Assembly: GCA_965263205.1 (NCBI GenBank) | Contig: CBDHHF010000026.1 | Coordinates: forward strand, 124,001-188,000 | DNA: 64,000 nt | Reading direction: 5' to 3' | Source of the DNA: JBCCIM01 sp965263205 | GTDB lineage: Bacteria > Bacteroidota > Rhodothermia > Rhodothermales > JAHQVL01 | Shown here: piece after piece, positions 27,338 through 35,132 of the stretch | Layout of the letters: the number at the start of each line of letters is the position of its first letter | Numbering within the stretch: position 1 is the first letter of the stretch | Notes under the pieces: model-generated | Seen by the model: only the letters and a program-made list of their open reading frames with translations | The model's database searches: none | Told to the model about the DNA's origin: nothing | Made by a program: the position numbers and the translations under genes

Positions 27338-27414
27338 AGGTTTTGGGGAGTCGGGATTTCGTGTCCTGCTGGGGCAGTGGCAGATGCACTAAACCCACCT
27401 CTGATCCTAACACA

Positions 27415-27458
27415 CTCGACATTCGGCAATCGACATTCGGCAATCGACATTCGGCATT
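27415..27458. repeat. Heptamer-periodic repeat, three 14-nt units
   Basis: CTCGACATTCGGCA, ATCGACATTCGGCA and ATCGACATTCGGCA stand in direct tandem just after the stop codon end of the HAS-barrel gene. Each unit is two heptamers (TCGACAT, TCGGCAA). It is the cleanest copy of the family seen at 8461. Confidence 0.75.
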
Positions 27459-27459
27459 C

Positions 27460-28044
27460 CTATTGAACGCGCCGCAAGATCGCCTGCAGCCGTTCATGGT
27501 CGTCCTGGAACAGCCGGCTTAGCACGCGACCTGCCTGGACCAGCAACTGATATCCATCCCCTTCTTGTACGGCATAAATCTGCTGAAGCGTGGCTACCAG
27601 TAAATCATCAACAGGAACGCCGGTATCTGAATGTACGAGGGTACGGAAGTAGTCGAAAGGCATCCCCAATGCGCCAATTTCTTCAGGAGAGCACGCGCTG
27701 ACAAATCCGTGGATTGGCGCCGGCGTGGGCGGCAACGTTTGGCGTAGCCGACCTTCAGCATCGCTGTATGCTACGATCACCGCGGTAAATGAAGTACGTA
27801 ACAACGCAATCACCTGGGGCATCTCGCGCACCAATTCATCCGTCGTTTTACCCAATGCGGTGGTGCGCCGATTGGGCATCACACTCCCCTGCTCTACCAG
27901 GCTCACAATCCCGTAGATGGTTGATCCATCAGCCGGCACAACTTTCACCCATGCGCCAAAAACAGGCGGCGTAACCTCTGCCGGCACCTGGGCTTTCAAC
28001 ATCCGTGTGTTGGATTCCAGCACTTCTCCTATTGCTTCTTGCAT
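27460..28044 (-). CDS. HAS-barrel-like protein, putative partner of NurA
   Basis: A 194-residue soluble protein. The N-terminal part (TPPVFGAWVKVVPADGSTIY, GIVSLVEQGSVMPNRRTTAL) looks like the HAS barrel found at the N-terminus of HerA-type DNA-translocating ATPases. I see no Walker motifs, so the ATPase part is absent. The C-terminal half is helical (LLVATLQQIYAVQEGDGYQL). It lies 24 bases downstream of a NurA nuclease gene and is probably co-transcribed, which supports a link to the HerA-NurA end-resection machinery. Family assignment is tentative. Confidence 0.6.
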   Translation of the reverse strand: MQEAIGEVLESNTRMLKAQVPAEVTPPVFGAWVKVVPADGSTIYGIVSLVEQGSVMPNRRTTALGKTTDELVREMPQVIALLRTSFTAVIVAYSDAEGRLRQTLPPTPAPIHGFVSACSPEEIGALGMPFDYFRTLVHSDTGVPVDDLLVATLQQIYAVQEGDGYQLLVQAGRVLSRLFQDDHERLQAILRRVQ

Positions 28045-28068
28045 TCGCTTGCTCGTTTCTCCTTGTGC

Positions 28069-29232
28069 CTACAATTGCGGCAAATCTTTGGATCGTTTTT
28101 TTGAAGAGACTTCGATTACCTCTCCCTGCGCCATCATTTCGCGCTCAATCATTTGGTAAAACATCATACGCTCGGGGCCTCGTACAATGGCGTGTTCGTG
28201 CGCTTCAGAAAGAATCATCGGGTAGCCGTTTCCTTTGTGGCACTCGTCCAGCACCGCTGCGTGCACAAGGTCGATCATCTCTGGCTGCTCAATCATCCAG
28301 CGAGGGAATTCAACGCGGGCAATTTCCGATTCGCCGCTGTGCCCTTCCACGTGCACATAGAAGTAACAAATAACCTGCGCCGGCGGGTATTCTTTCAATA
28401 CTACCGACTGCGACTGAAATATAGCAGAACGTTCGCCAGGTGCCAACACGCGTTGAAACAGCATCCGGTCGGTAATGCCTTCTAATTCAGCATCCGTCCA
28501 GGGTAGCGGCGCTGCCGAGTCCAGCATATGTCCCGAAAGGTAGTTTATAAACTCGGTTCCTCGAGGCATACTGATGTATGAGCACAACGGTATCATCTGC
28601 GTTTTAAATGCAGCCAATGCGGCAAAATAACGTTCCAGCAGTTGCGCTTCGAGCCGGGGCCGGCGTAATCGCTTGATCATCCAGCGAATCAGGGTACCAT
28701 CAGCTATGGCAAGGATGGGTCTGCCTGTTACGCGTCCAGCCTCTGAGGTTTCTAAAAGGGTCCGCAGTTCCAACTCATCGCGTAGCGCTGATACAACCTC
28801 GGGGCCGGCCACTTCGATTTCGGGGCCAGCAACCGACGACAAATCCTGTCCCCGAAAATACAGATAAGGCACCGCATCCATTACCGGCTTTTCGGAGGTA
28901 CCGTATTGAAAGGCAATTTTGCTCAGGTTGAGCAAATAGCACAGCGGTTCGATGTTGCGATCGGGGTAAATCTGGGAGCCATCTGATGCAACAACCGTGA
29001 GCATCTCTGGCCGAGCGCCCACTCCTTGGTGTAATACCGGTGTTTCGAGCGGGACCGCAACCAGCTTTGCAGGCCGGCCGGCTTCCATTTCGACCGGTTC
29101 AAATGCCGAAGAATCGTACCCGTAAAAAACTTCGAGCGCCCTCTCCAGTATTACAGCTTTACGTTTCCTTTCCTGCGACTGATACTGACCAAAACCCGAA
29201 AATTGTTTGTGTAATGCGTCGAAGTTTAGCAT
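28069..29232 (-). CDS. nurA: NurA-domain nuclease
   Basis: NurA proteins are 5'-3' nucleases that work with the HerA translocase in end resection. I start at 29232 (MLNFDALHKQFSGFGQYQSQ), because the longer frame from 29262 would overlap the divergent gene. The 387-residue product has the RNase H-like motif VASDGSQIYPDR, the second acidic motif ILAIADGTLIRW, and the C-terminal NGYPMILSEAHEHAIVRG followed by RMMFYQMIE. The acidic and Asp-Gly-Ser/Thr residues fit metal binding. A HAS-barrel-like gene follows. Confidence 0.85.
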   Translation of the reverse strand: MLNFDALHKQFSGFGQYQSQERKRKAVILERALEVFYGYDSSAFEPVEMEAGRPAKLVAVPLETPVLHQGVGARPEMLTVVASDGSQIYPDRNIEPLCYLLNLSKIAFQYGTSEKPVMDAVPYLYFRGQDLSSVAGPEIEVAGPEVVSALRDELELRTLLETSEAGRVTGRPILAIADGTLIRWMIKRLRRPRLEAQLLERYFAALAAFKTQMIPLCSYISMPRGTEFINYLSGHMLDSAAPLPWTDAELEGITDRMLFQRVLAPGERSAIFQSQSVVLKEYPPAQVICYFYVHVEGHSGESEIARVEFPRWMIEQPEMIDLVHAAVLDECHKGNGYPMILSEAHEHAIVRGPERMMFYQMIEREMMAQGEVIEVSSKKRSKDLPQL

Positions 29233-29251
29233 GGGGGTGAAGACAAACTGA

Positions 29252-30391
29252 ATGGCAGGCATCTACATCAATATAGAAAGTCCGGACCCAACAACCGAGA
29301 CAGGAAGCGCTGTAAGCAGGCCCGGTATCGCCTATGCACATGCCTTGTGCAACGAATTAAACTTTTATGCGCCCACTCACAGTCAGAACGAAACCATAGA
29401 AGCCATTCACTTTGGAGGTAATCCCCTCCATATTCGGGAAGAAGGGATACGGACTGTCGTTGGCACATTGTTCAGCTCCTTTGATGCATTGCGCGTCAAT
29501 GAGTTCTCGATTGATTTGATGCCCCCCCATCTGGATCTGGACACATTGCAAGGCCTGGCTGCATTGGGATTTGACACGGTCAATATCAACGCCGGCTCCT
29601 TTTTCGAAGACGACCTGCAAAAACTCGGCTATGCCTTCACACCGGAAGCCCTCATCAAAGGCATCAAAAATTGCCGGCAGGTAGGCATGCGCACCGTTTC
29701 GATGACCTTCGACATTGCCATACCCGAACAACCCATTGAGTACTGGGCGGCATGCCTGGAAAAAGCGCGAAGCTTTGACGTTAATCATATCAGCTTGCGT
29801 GGGATGCCCATCTACAACTCAGAAAACGCTACGCCACAAATGGCCGCGTGCTTCTCCTATCCTGATACCGACGAACCTGCGTTGCGTCGCTACGCGTTCG
29901 CGCAACGCTATATGCAAGACGCCGGCTTCAACCACTACGTGCTCTCCGCTTTTGCCGCACCCGGCCACGAAAGCACGATGCGCGAGGTTCAGCTCTACCA
30001 TGGCAACGTACTCGGCATAGGCCCCCGTGCCCACTCATTCTGGTGGATTTCGGGCTCGCGTTCTCAGGCGAACCGATGGGCAAATGTAGACAATATTGCA
30101 TATTACAGCGCGTTATTGAATCAGAAGGAGCTTCCCATAGAAAGCCGGAGCCGGTTAGATTTGGATACGCTGGCCAATGAGTACATCTTTCTAAGGCTGC
30201 AACATACCGAAGGACTGGACCTGCTGCGCCTCGAATCGGCCTATGGGATCGATTTATTGACGGATCACATTGAAGAGCTTGCCTGGCTCGAATCCGCAGG
30301 AATTATTGAACCGATTCGTAACAATCGCGTCCGATTGTCTGCTGAAGGAAAAGCCAGAAGCCAGGAAGCTTTTACGCGCCTGATGTTTTAG
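29252..30391 (+). CDS. HemW-like radical-SAM-fold protein lacking the Fe-S cysteines
   Basis: 379 residues, the length of HemW (radical SAM heme chaperone, formerly 'HemN-like'). The N-terminus MAGIYINIESPDPTTETG matches the MAGIYIHIPFC start of HemW but the CxxxCxxC cluster motif is gone: no cysteine lies near there. The next motif is degraded, with IEAIHFGGNPLHIREEG in place of FGGGTPS. Later parts are retained: LGFDTVNINAGSFFEDDLQK (for GV-R-S-G-QS), the LGYAFTPEALIKGIKNCRQV helix, GIGPRAHSFW and the C-terminal winged-helix part. I infer a pseudoenzyme that cannot hold a SAM cluster but may keep heme or protein binding. It is divergent from nurA. Confidence 0.8.
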   Translation: MAGIYINIESPDPTTETGSAVSRPGIAYAHALCNELNFYAPTHSQNETIEAIHFGGNPLHIREEGIRTVVGTLFSSFDALRVNEFSIDLMPPHLDLDTLQGLAALGFDTVNINAGSFFEDDLQKLGYAFTPEALIKGIKNCRQVGMRTVSMTFDIAIPEQPIEYWAACLEKARSFDVNHISLRGMPIYNSENATPQMAACFSYPDTDEPALRRYAFAQRYMQDAGFNHYVLSAFAAPGHESTMREVQLYHGNVLGIGPRAHSFWWISGSRSQANRWANVDNIAYYSALLNQKELPIESRSRLDLDTLANEYIFLRLQHTEGLDLLRLESAYGIDLLTDHIEELAWLESAGIIEPIRNNRVRLSAEGKARSQEAFTRLMF

Positions 30392-30420
30392 GTAACTTCT
30401 GCCATAACCGCATAACGCCC

Positions 30421-30927
30421 ATGTTTCATCTGACACCTATGCGCCCACTTAACTACTTGTTTGTTGCCATGCTTTTGCTTGTGGCAGGCTGTACTTCCGA
30501 TGATAGCGGTCAAGTAATTGAAGCACCCGAAATCGAATTCCGGGCAGATGGCTTGCTCGAAGTTGTACGTCCTGATGGCTCCATACTTACCACGCTCGTT
30601 ATCGAAATTGCAGAAGGCGACTCGGCCAGGGCTCGCGGCTTGATGCAGCGCACCTCCCTGCCGGCACGCGGCGGCATGCTCTTCCTCGACAATGAAGAGA
30701 AAATCCAGACCTTCTGGATGAAAAACACCCCGCTGCCGCTCGATCTTATTTTTGTTGATGCAGATTCTCAAATTGTGAGCATCGCCAAACGCGCACGTCC
30801 TTTTACGGAGCAAACTATTTCATCCACAGGCCCAGCGCTGTATGTGCTGGAAGTGAACGGAGGGTTTGCTGATAGGTATGGCATTGATGAATCCATGCGC
30901 ATCCGCTGGCGTTTGAAGGACAGCTGA
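30421..30927 (+). CDS. DUF192 lipoprotein (first copy)
   Basis: A 168-residue exported lipoprotein. The signal peptide ends in the lipobox VAMLLLVAGC; an alternative start at 30439 (MRPLNYLFVAML) would also fit. The DUF192 domain shows EIAEGDSARARGLMQRTSLP, GGMLFLDNEEKIQTFWMKNT and PLPLDLIFVDADSQIVSI. DUF192 proteins are small periplasmic beta-barrels of unknown role. It lies 29 bases after the HemW-like gene, with a second copy 123 bases downstream. Confidence 0.88.
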   Translation: MFHLTPMRPLNYLFVAMLLLVAGCTSDDSGQVIEAPEIEFRADGLLEVVRPDGSILTTLVIEIAEGDSARARGLMQRTSLPARGGMLFLDNEEKIQTFWMKNTPLPLDLIFVDADSQIVSIAKRARPFTEQTISSTGPALYVLEVNGGFADRYGIDESMRIRWRLKDS

Positions 30928-30942
30928 TTGCAAACACACTTG

Positions 30943-30982
30943 TGTTTGCTGTTGAAGGTTGCTGGTTGAAAATTTAAGGTTT
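30943..30982. repeat. Heptamer-periodic repeat (GTTGAAG type)
   Basis: GTTTGCT-GTTGAAG-GTTGCTG-GTTGAAA-ATTTAAG-GTTT in seven-base steps, between the two DUF192 genes. Confidence 0.65.
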
Positions 30983-31050
30983 TTTGTGGTTTCCTTTGGT
31001 TATGTAGGTCGTTTGTAGGGCCTTAACGTTGATACTGCTTTATCCCCGAT

Positions 31051-31548
31051 ATGTATACATTGAAGTCTGTTTCTCTTTTCTTGCTTGCCGGCCTGATTTG
31101 CTTGGGCTGTGAAACTAAACCTGCTACGTCATCCAGTTCAGAGGCGGAAACAGAGGTTCATATTCCTTTCAGGAAAGATGGTACCCTTGATCTGTTGCGG
31201 GGTGAAGAAAACTACCTTAGTCTGGATATCGAAATTGCAGACAACGACTCTAGCATAACACGGGGCCTGATGCAGCGTAACAGCTTGCCAGATCTTTCAG
31301 GCATGTTGTTTTTGATGCCCGAGGAGCGGATTCAGAGCTTCTGGATGTCGAACACCACCATTTCGTTGGATATCATTTTTATCAACAGTGCCATGGAGGT
31401 GGTCCATATTGCGAAATACACCACCCCGCTGTCACCAGACAGTGTGCCCTCGGAGTATCCTGCTGCATTTGTATTAGAAGTGATTGCCGGCTTTGCTGAC
31501 ACCCACGGGATTTTGGAAGGCGACACGATTGCCTGGCGAAGGGGGTAG
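31051..31548 (+). CDS. DUF192 lipoprotein (second copy)
   Basis: A 165-residue lipoprotein, paralogue of the 30421 gene. Lipobox LAGLICLGC, Ser-rich linker (ATSSSSEAETEV), then EIADNDSSITRGLMQRNSLP, SGMLFLMPEERIQSFWMSNT and TISLDIIFINSAMEVVHIAK. The shared RGLMQR-SLP and QSFW/QTFWM--T cores show tandem duplication with strong divergence elsewhere. Role unknown. Confidence 0.88.
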   Translation: MYTLKSVSLFLLAGLICLGCETKPATSSSSEAETEVHIPFRKDGTLDLLRGEENYLSLDIEIADNDSSITRGLMQRNSLPDLSGMLFLMPEERIQSFWMSNTTISLDIIFINSAMEVVHIAKYTTPLSPDSVPSEYPAAFVLEVIAGFADTHGILEGDTIAWRRG

Positions 31549-31642
31549 GCGTGCCGGATTTATTTCATCAGTCACATAAGCAAGCTTATGTTCGTGTCGA
31601 GTGCCGAATGCCGATTGGGTTTTAGCAAACAGCCTTCTCATA

Positions 31643-32047
31643 CCGTCATTCCCAGCTTGACCGGGGATCCACAGGTATTACACAGAGCATTTTCTTAGGC
31701 TCGATGGTGTCAATCATTCGGGTGGATGCCCTGACTTGGAATGCCGAATGCCGATTGACGAGTGCCGATTGATTTTTTAGGGAAAGGCCTCAGCGTCTTT
31801 CCTAGCTTGACTGGGAATCCACAGGTATTACACAGAGCTTTCTTAGGCTCGAAGGTGTCAATCATTCGGGTGGATGCCCTGACTTGGAATGCCGAATGCC
31901 GATTGTCGAGTGCCGATTGATTTTTAGGGAAAGGCCTCAGCGTCATTCCCAGCTTGACTGGGAGTCCACAGGTATTACACAGAGCATTTTCTTAGGCTCG
32001 ATGGTGTCAATCATTCGGGTGGATGCCCAATCGAGTTGGGAATGACG
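31643..32047. repeat. Three tandem copies of a ~150-bp intergenic repeat
   Basis: Copies start near 31643, 31793 and 31941 and share ACGTCATTCCCAGCTTGACT-like beginnings, then CCACAGGTATTACACAGAGC, TTAGGCTCGATGGTGTCAAT and CATTCGGGTGGATGCCC. The period is 150, then about 147 bases. Copies 1 and 2 end in a heptamer-repeat stretch (ATGCCGA-ATGCCGA-TTGACGA-GTGCCGA). The phrase CGTCATTCCCAGCTTGACTGGGA contains an inverted TCCCAG...CTGGGA. No protein is encoded. The copies are similar enough to suggest recent duplication. The rest of 31549-32105 holds no gene. Confidence 0.8.
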
Positions 32048-32105
32048 TATAACAGTAAACGAAAGCACGGAATCCCGAAAACAGAGCCTCCGAAAGCACG
32101 AATGG

Positions 32106-32438
32106 CTACAGCCCAAACGACTCGCCGCAGGCGCAATTGCGGATGGCCTGGGGGTTCATGAAATGAAATCCTTTCCCCTCCAATCCATCAGAGAAATCGA
32201 GCTCTGAGCCCATCAGATAGGCATAACTCCGCTTATCGAGAACGACCCGCACGTCGCCGATTTGCTGCACATCATCTTGCTCCATTTGTGTGGTATCCCA
32301 TCCCAAATCGTACGTCAGCCCAGAACAGCCACCCGGCACTACGGCAATACGTAGCATGGTTTCATTGAGATCAACTGCCTCTTTAGAAGCTGATTCCATA
32401 ATTTTACTGAGCGCGCGATCGGTAATCTGCAATTCCAT
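32106..32438 (-). CDS. HesB/IscA-type iron-sulfur cluster carrier
   Basis: A-type Fe-S carrier that receives clusters from the SUF scaffold and passes them on. The 110-residue product has the three ligand cysteines: VVPGGCSGLTYDLG and the C-terminal NCACGESFGL (C-x-C). The length and the ELQITDRALSKIMESASKEA start are typical (sufA/iscA/erpA cannot be separated by sequence alone). It is divergent from sufB, about 310 bases away. Confidence 0.92.
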   Translation of the reverse strand: MELQITDRALSKIMESASKEAVDLNETMLRIAVVPGGCSGLTYDLGWDTTQMEQDDVQQIGDVRVVLDKRSYAYLMGSELDFSDGLEGKGFHFMNPQAIRNCACGESFGL

Positions 32439-32747
32439 TGTTTACCGGAGCCTTGTTATGGGTATAGAAAACGGAGTCATACTTTCTGTGGGATGTACCT
32501 TCGCTATGTTACACAGTTCCTGACACCCCTGTTCATCCCCCTGCCAGTGGATCGTGATCTTTTCGTTAATCTTATTATAGACTAAATCCAAATAAGGGAA
32601 CGAAACGTATTTCGGCGGGTTGTTGACAAAAGTTTACACCACCAGTTTGTAAACAGTTGTTTACACTGCAAAATTGAGCTATGTGAAGGCATCCGTGCCG
32701 CCACAGCTTTCCACCCGGAACGCCAACAACTGGAACGCAAAAAAGCC
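32439..32747 (+). promoter_or_regulatory. suf operon promoter region
   Basis: A 309-bp region between divergent iscA-type and sufB genes. TTGACA at about 32623-32628 could be a -35 box. Beyond the operator-like repeats described separately I see no gene. Confidence 0.5.
32632..32665. promoter_or_regulatory. Operator-like inverted repeats before sufB
   Basis: TGTAAACA-GT-TGTTTACA (32648-32665) is a perfect 8-bp inverted repeat. Its left arm also pairs with an upstream GTTTACA (32632-32638), so three alternating half-sites of TGTTTACA lie in 34 bases, overlapping the likely promoter. Such clustering is typical of a repressor or activator site. Candidate regulators would be an Rrf2/SufR-like or similar Fe-S or redox sensor; none is encoded in the operon except the AAA+/Fis-type gene at 38652. 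Confidence 0.6.
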
Positions 32748-34208
32748 ATGAGCCAGAGCGATACCGACTTCTTGCATGAAGTAGCTGACAGTGAATACAA
32801 GTACGGATTTGTAACCGATATAGAAGCGGATACGGCTCCCAAGGGATTAAACGAAGATATTGTACGATTAATCTCTTCTAAAAAGGGAGAACCGCAGTGG
32901 ATGCTTGACTGGCGTCTGCGCGCTTTTCGCCATTGGGAAACGCTGAAAGAAAAGGACAAGTATCCCCAGTGGGCGCATCTGGAATACCCGGAAGTAGACT
33001 TCCAGGATATCAGCTACTACTCTGCCCCGAACAACAAACCAAAATACAGCAGCCTCGACGAAGTTGAGCCTGAGTTGCTCGAAACATTCGAAAAGCTGGG
33101 CATTTCGCTTGAAGAGCAGAAGCGTTTGACAGGCGTGGCTGTTGACGTTGTGGTAGATAGCGTGTCTGTTGCCACCACGTTTAAAGCGCAACTTGCAGAG
33201 CTCGGTATCATTTTCTGCTCTTTCGGTGAAGCCATCGAAAACCATCCCGAACTGGTCAAAAAGTACATCGGCTCTGTTGTGCCGCACACCGATAATTTCT
33301 ATGCAGCGTTGAACTCTGCGGTCTTTTCAGATGGCTCGTTCTGCTACATTCCGAAAGGTGTCCGCTGCCCCATGGAGCTGTCAACGTACTTCCGCATCAA
33401 CGAAGCCGGCACAGGTCAGTTTGAGCGCACCTTGATCATTGCTGATGAAGACAGCTATGTGAGCTACCTTGAAGGCTGCACAGCCCCGATGCGCGATGAA
33501 AACCAGATGCACGCTGCAGTGGTCGAGATTGTCGCCCACAAAGGTGCTGAAGTAAAATACTCCACCATTCAGAACTGGTACCCGGGCAACGAAGAAGGCG
33601 TTGGCGGGATCTACAACTTTGTAACCAAGCGCGGCATTTGCCAGGGCGATCACGCCAAGATTTCCTGGACCCAGCTTGAAACGGGTAGCTCGATTACCTG
33701 GAAATACCCGAGCGTTATCCTGAAAGGTGACCATTCAGTTGGCGAGTTCTATTCTGTAGCCTTCACCAAAGGCAAGCAGCAGGCAGACACCGGCACAAAA
33801 ATGATCCACCTCGGCAAAAACACGTCGAGCACAATTATCTCAAAAGGGATCTCTGCCGGCCGCAGCCAGAACAGCTACCGTGGCCTGGTGAAAGTGAATC
33901 CGAAAGCGGAGAACGCCAGAAACTTCTCGCAGTGCGACTCTATGCTGCTCGGCGACAAGTGTGGTGCGCACACCTTCCCCTACCTCGAAATTGAAAATCA
34001 ATCTGCACAGGTTGAGCACGAAGCAACCACGTCGAAAGTTGGCGAAGACCAGATTTTCTACTGCAACCAGCGTGGCATCGGCGAAGAAGAAGCCATCAAG
34101 CTGATTGTAAATGGCTTCTGTAAAGACATCCTGGCCAAGCTGCCTATGGAATTTGCAGTAGAGGCCCAGAAGCTACTCGCCATCGAATTAGAAGGCAGCG
34201 TAGGCTAG
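32748..34208 (+). CDS. sufB: Fe-S cluster assembly protein SufB
   Basis: Scaffold subunit of the SufBCD complex on which clusters are built. 486 residues, starting MSQSDTDFLHEVADSEYKYG. Typical blocks: YAALNSAVFSDGSFCYIPKG, VRCPMELSTYFRINEAGTGQ, YLEGCTAPMRDENQMHAAVV, NWYPGNEEGVGGIYNFVTKR and the late RGIGEEEAIKLIVNGF. The conserved Cys (in LEGCTAP and SQCDSMLLGDKCGAHT) and Glu/His residues of the beta-helix are kept. First gene of a plus-strand suf operon; a 131-bp gap precedes sufC. Confidence 0.97.
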   Translation: MSQSDTDFLHEVADSEYKYGFVTDIEADTAPKGLNEDIVRLISSKKGEPQWMLDWRLRAFRHWETLKEKDKYPQWAHLEYPEVDFQDISYYSAPNNKPKYSSLDEVEPELLETFEKLGISLEEQKRLTGVAVDVVVDSVSVATTFKAQLAELGIIFCSFGEAIENHPELVKKYIGSVVPHTDNFYAALNSAVFSDGSFCYIPKGVRCPMELSTYFRINEAGTGQFERTLIIADEDSYVSYLEGCTAPMRDENQMHAAVVEIVAHKGAEVKYSTIQNWYPGNEEGVGGIYNFVTKRGICQGDHAKISWTQLETGSSITWKYPSVILKGDHSVGEFYSVAFTKGKQQADTGTKMIHLGKNTSSTIISKGISAGRSQNSYRGLVKVNPKAENARNFSQCDSMLLGDKCGAHTFPYLEIENQSAQVEHEATTSKVGEDQIFYCNQRGIGEEEAIKLIVNGFCKDILAKLPMEFAVEAQKLLAIELEGSVG

Positions 34209-34339
34209 CTATAGCAGGGCGTCCTGCACCCAACACCCCGAAACTGGCAGATTGCTGCGAAGAATGACACGGCATTTATCCAAGCTGCATCTTTCCAAAC
34301 TGCATCTGCATCTTACCAAAGAAGTGAACCCCTAACATC

Positions 34340-35098
34340 ATGCTAGAGATCAAAAATCTCCGCGTTTCGATAGAAGACGAGAACAAAGAAATTCTTAAAG
34401 GCCTGAACCTCACGGTCAATGCCGGCGAAGTGCACGCCATCATGGGCCCAAATGGCTCCGGTAAAAGTACCCTGGCCTCTGTCCTGGCTGGTCGCGATGG
34501 CTATGAAGTGACTGAAGGCTCTGTGACTTTCCAGGATGATGATTTGCTAGAACTGGAAGCTGACGAACGCGCCCTCGAAGGACTCTTCCTCGCATTTCAG
34601 TACCCTGTTGAACTGCCCGGCGTCAGCATGTCCAACTTCCTCAAGCAGGCCATCAACGCACAGCGCGAACACCGTGGCGAAGAGCCCATCACGGCGATGG
34701 AATTCCTGAAACTGCTCAAGGAAAAGGCAGAAATGGTACATCTCGACCCTAACCTGAAAAAGCGTTCAGTCAACGAAGGCTTCTCGGGCGGCGAGAAAAA
34801 ACGTAATGAAATTTTTCAGATGGCGATCCTCGAACCGAAGCTTGCCATCATGGACGAAACCGACTCAGGTCTCGATATTGATGCCCTGCGTATCGTTTCA
34901 GACGGCGTAAACCAGCTCCGCTCTGATGACCGCGCATTTGTAGTTATCACGCACTACCAGCGCCTTCTCGAATACATCGTGCCCGATTTTGTGCACGTAC
35001 TCGTTGACGGCCGAATCGTTAAATCGGGTGGCAAAGAGCTTGCCCTTGAGCTCGAAGAAAAAGGCTACGACTGGATCAAGGAAGAAGTCGTTGCTTAA
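34340..35098 (+). CDS. sufC: Fe-S cluster assembly ATPase SufC
   Basis: ABC-type ATPase that drives the SufBD scaffold. 252 residues: Walker A IMGPNGSGKSTLASVLAG, Q-loop region LFLAFQYPVELPGVS, signature NEGFSGGEKKRNEIFQ, Walker B LAIMDETDSGLDIDAL and H-loop VVITHYQRLLEYI. It has no membrane domain, as usual for SufC. It ends 34 bases before sufD. Confidence 0.97.
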   Translation: MLEIKNLRVSIEDENKEILKGLNLTVNAGEVHAIMGPNGSGKSTLASVLAGRDGYEVTEGSVTFQDDDLLELEADERALEGLFLAFQYPVELPGVSMSNFLKQAINAQREHRGEEPITAMEFLKLLKEKAEMVHLDPNLKKRSVNEGFSGGEKKRNEIFQMAILEPKLAIMDETDSGLDIDALRIVSDGVNQLRSDDRAFVVITHYQRLLEYIVPDFVHVLVDGRIVKSGGKELALELEEKGYDWIKEEVVA

Positions 35099-35132
35099 TC
35101 GCTTGAACAACCCTAATCCCCAAATTGAATCC

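Noticed and set aside
31590..32060. Possible CRISPR array at the 150-bp repeats
   Set aside because: Units are ~150 bp with no unique spacers of constant length and no cas genes nearby.
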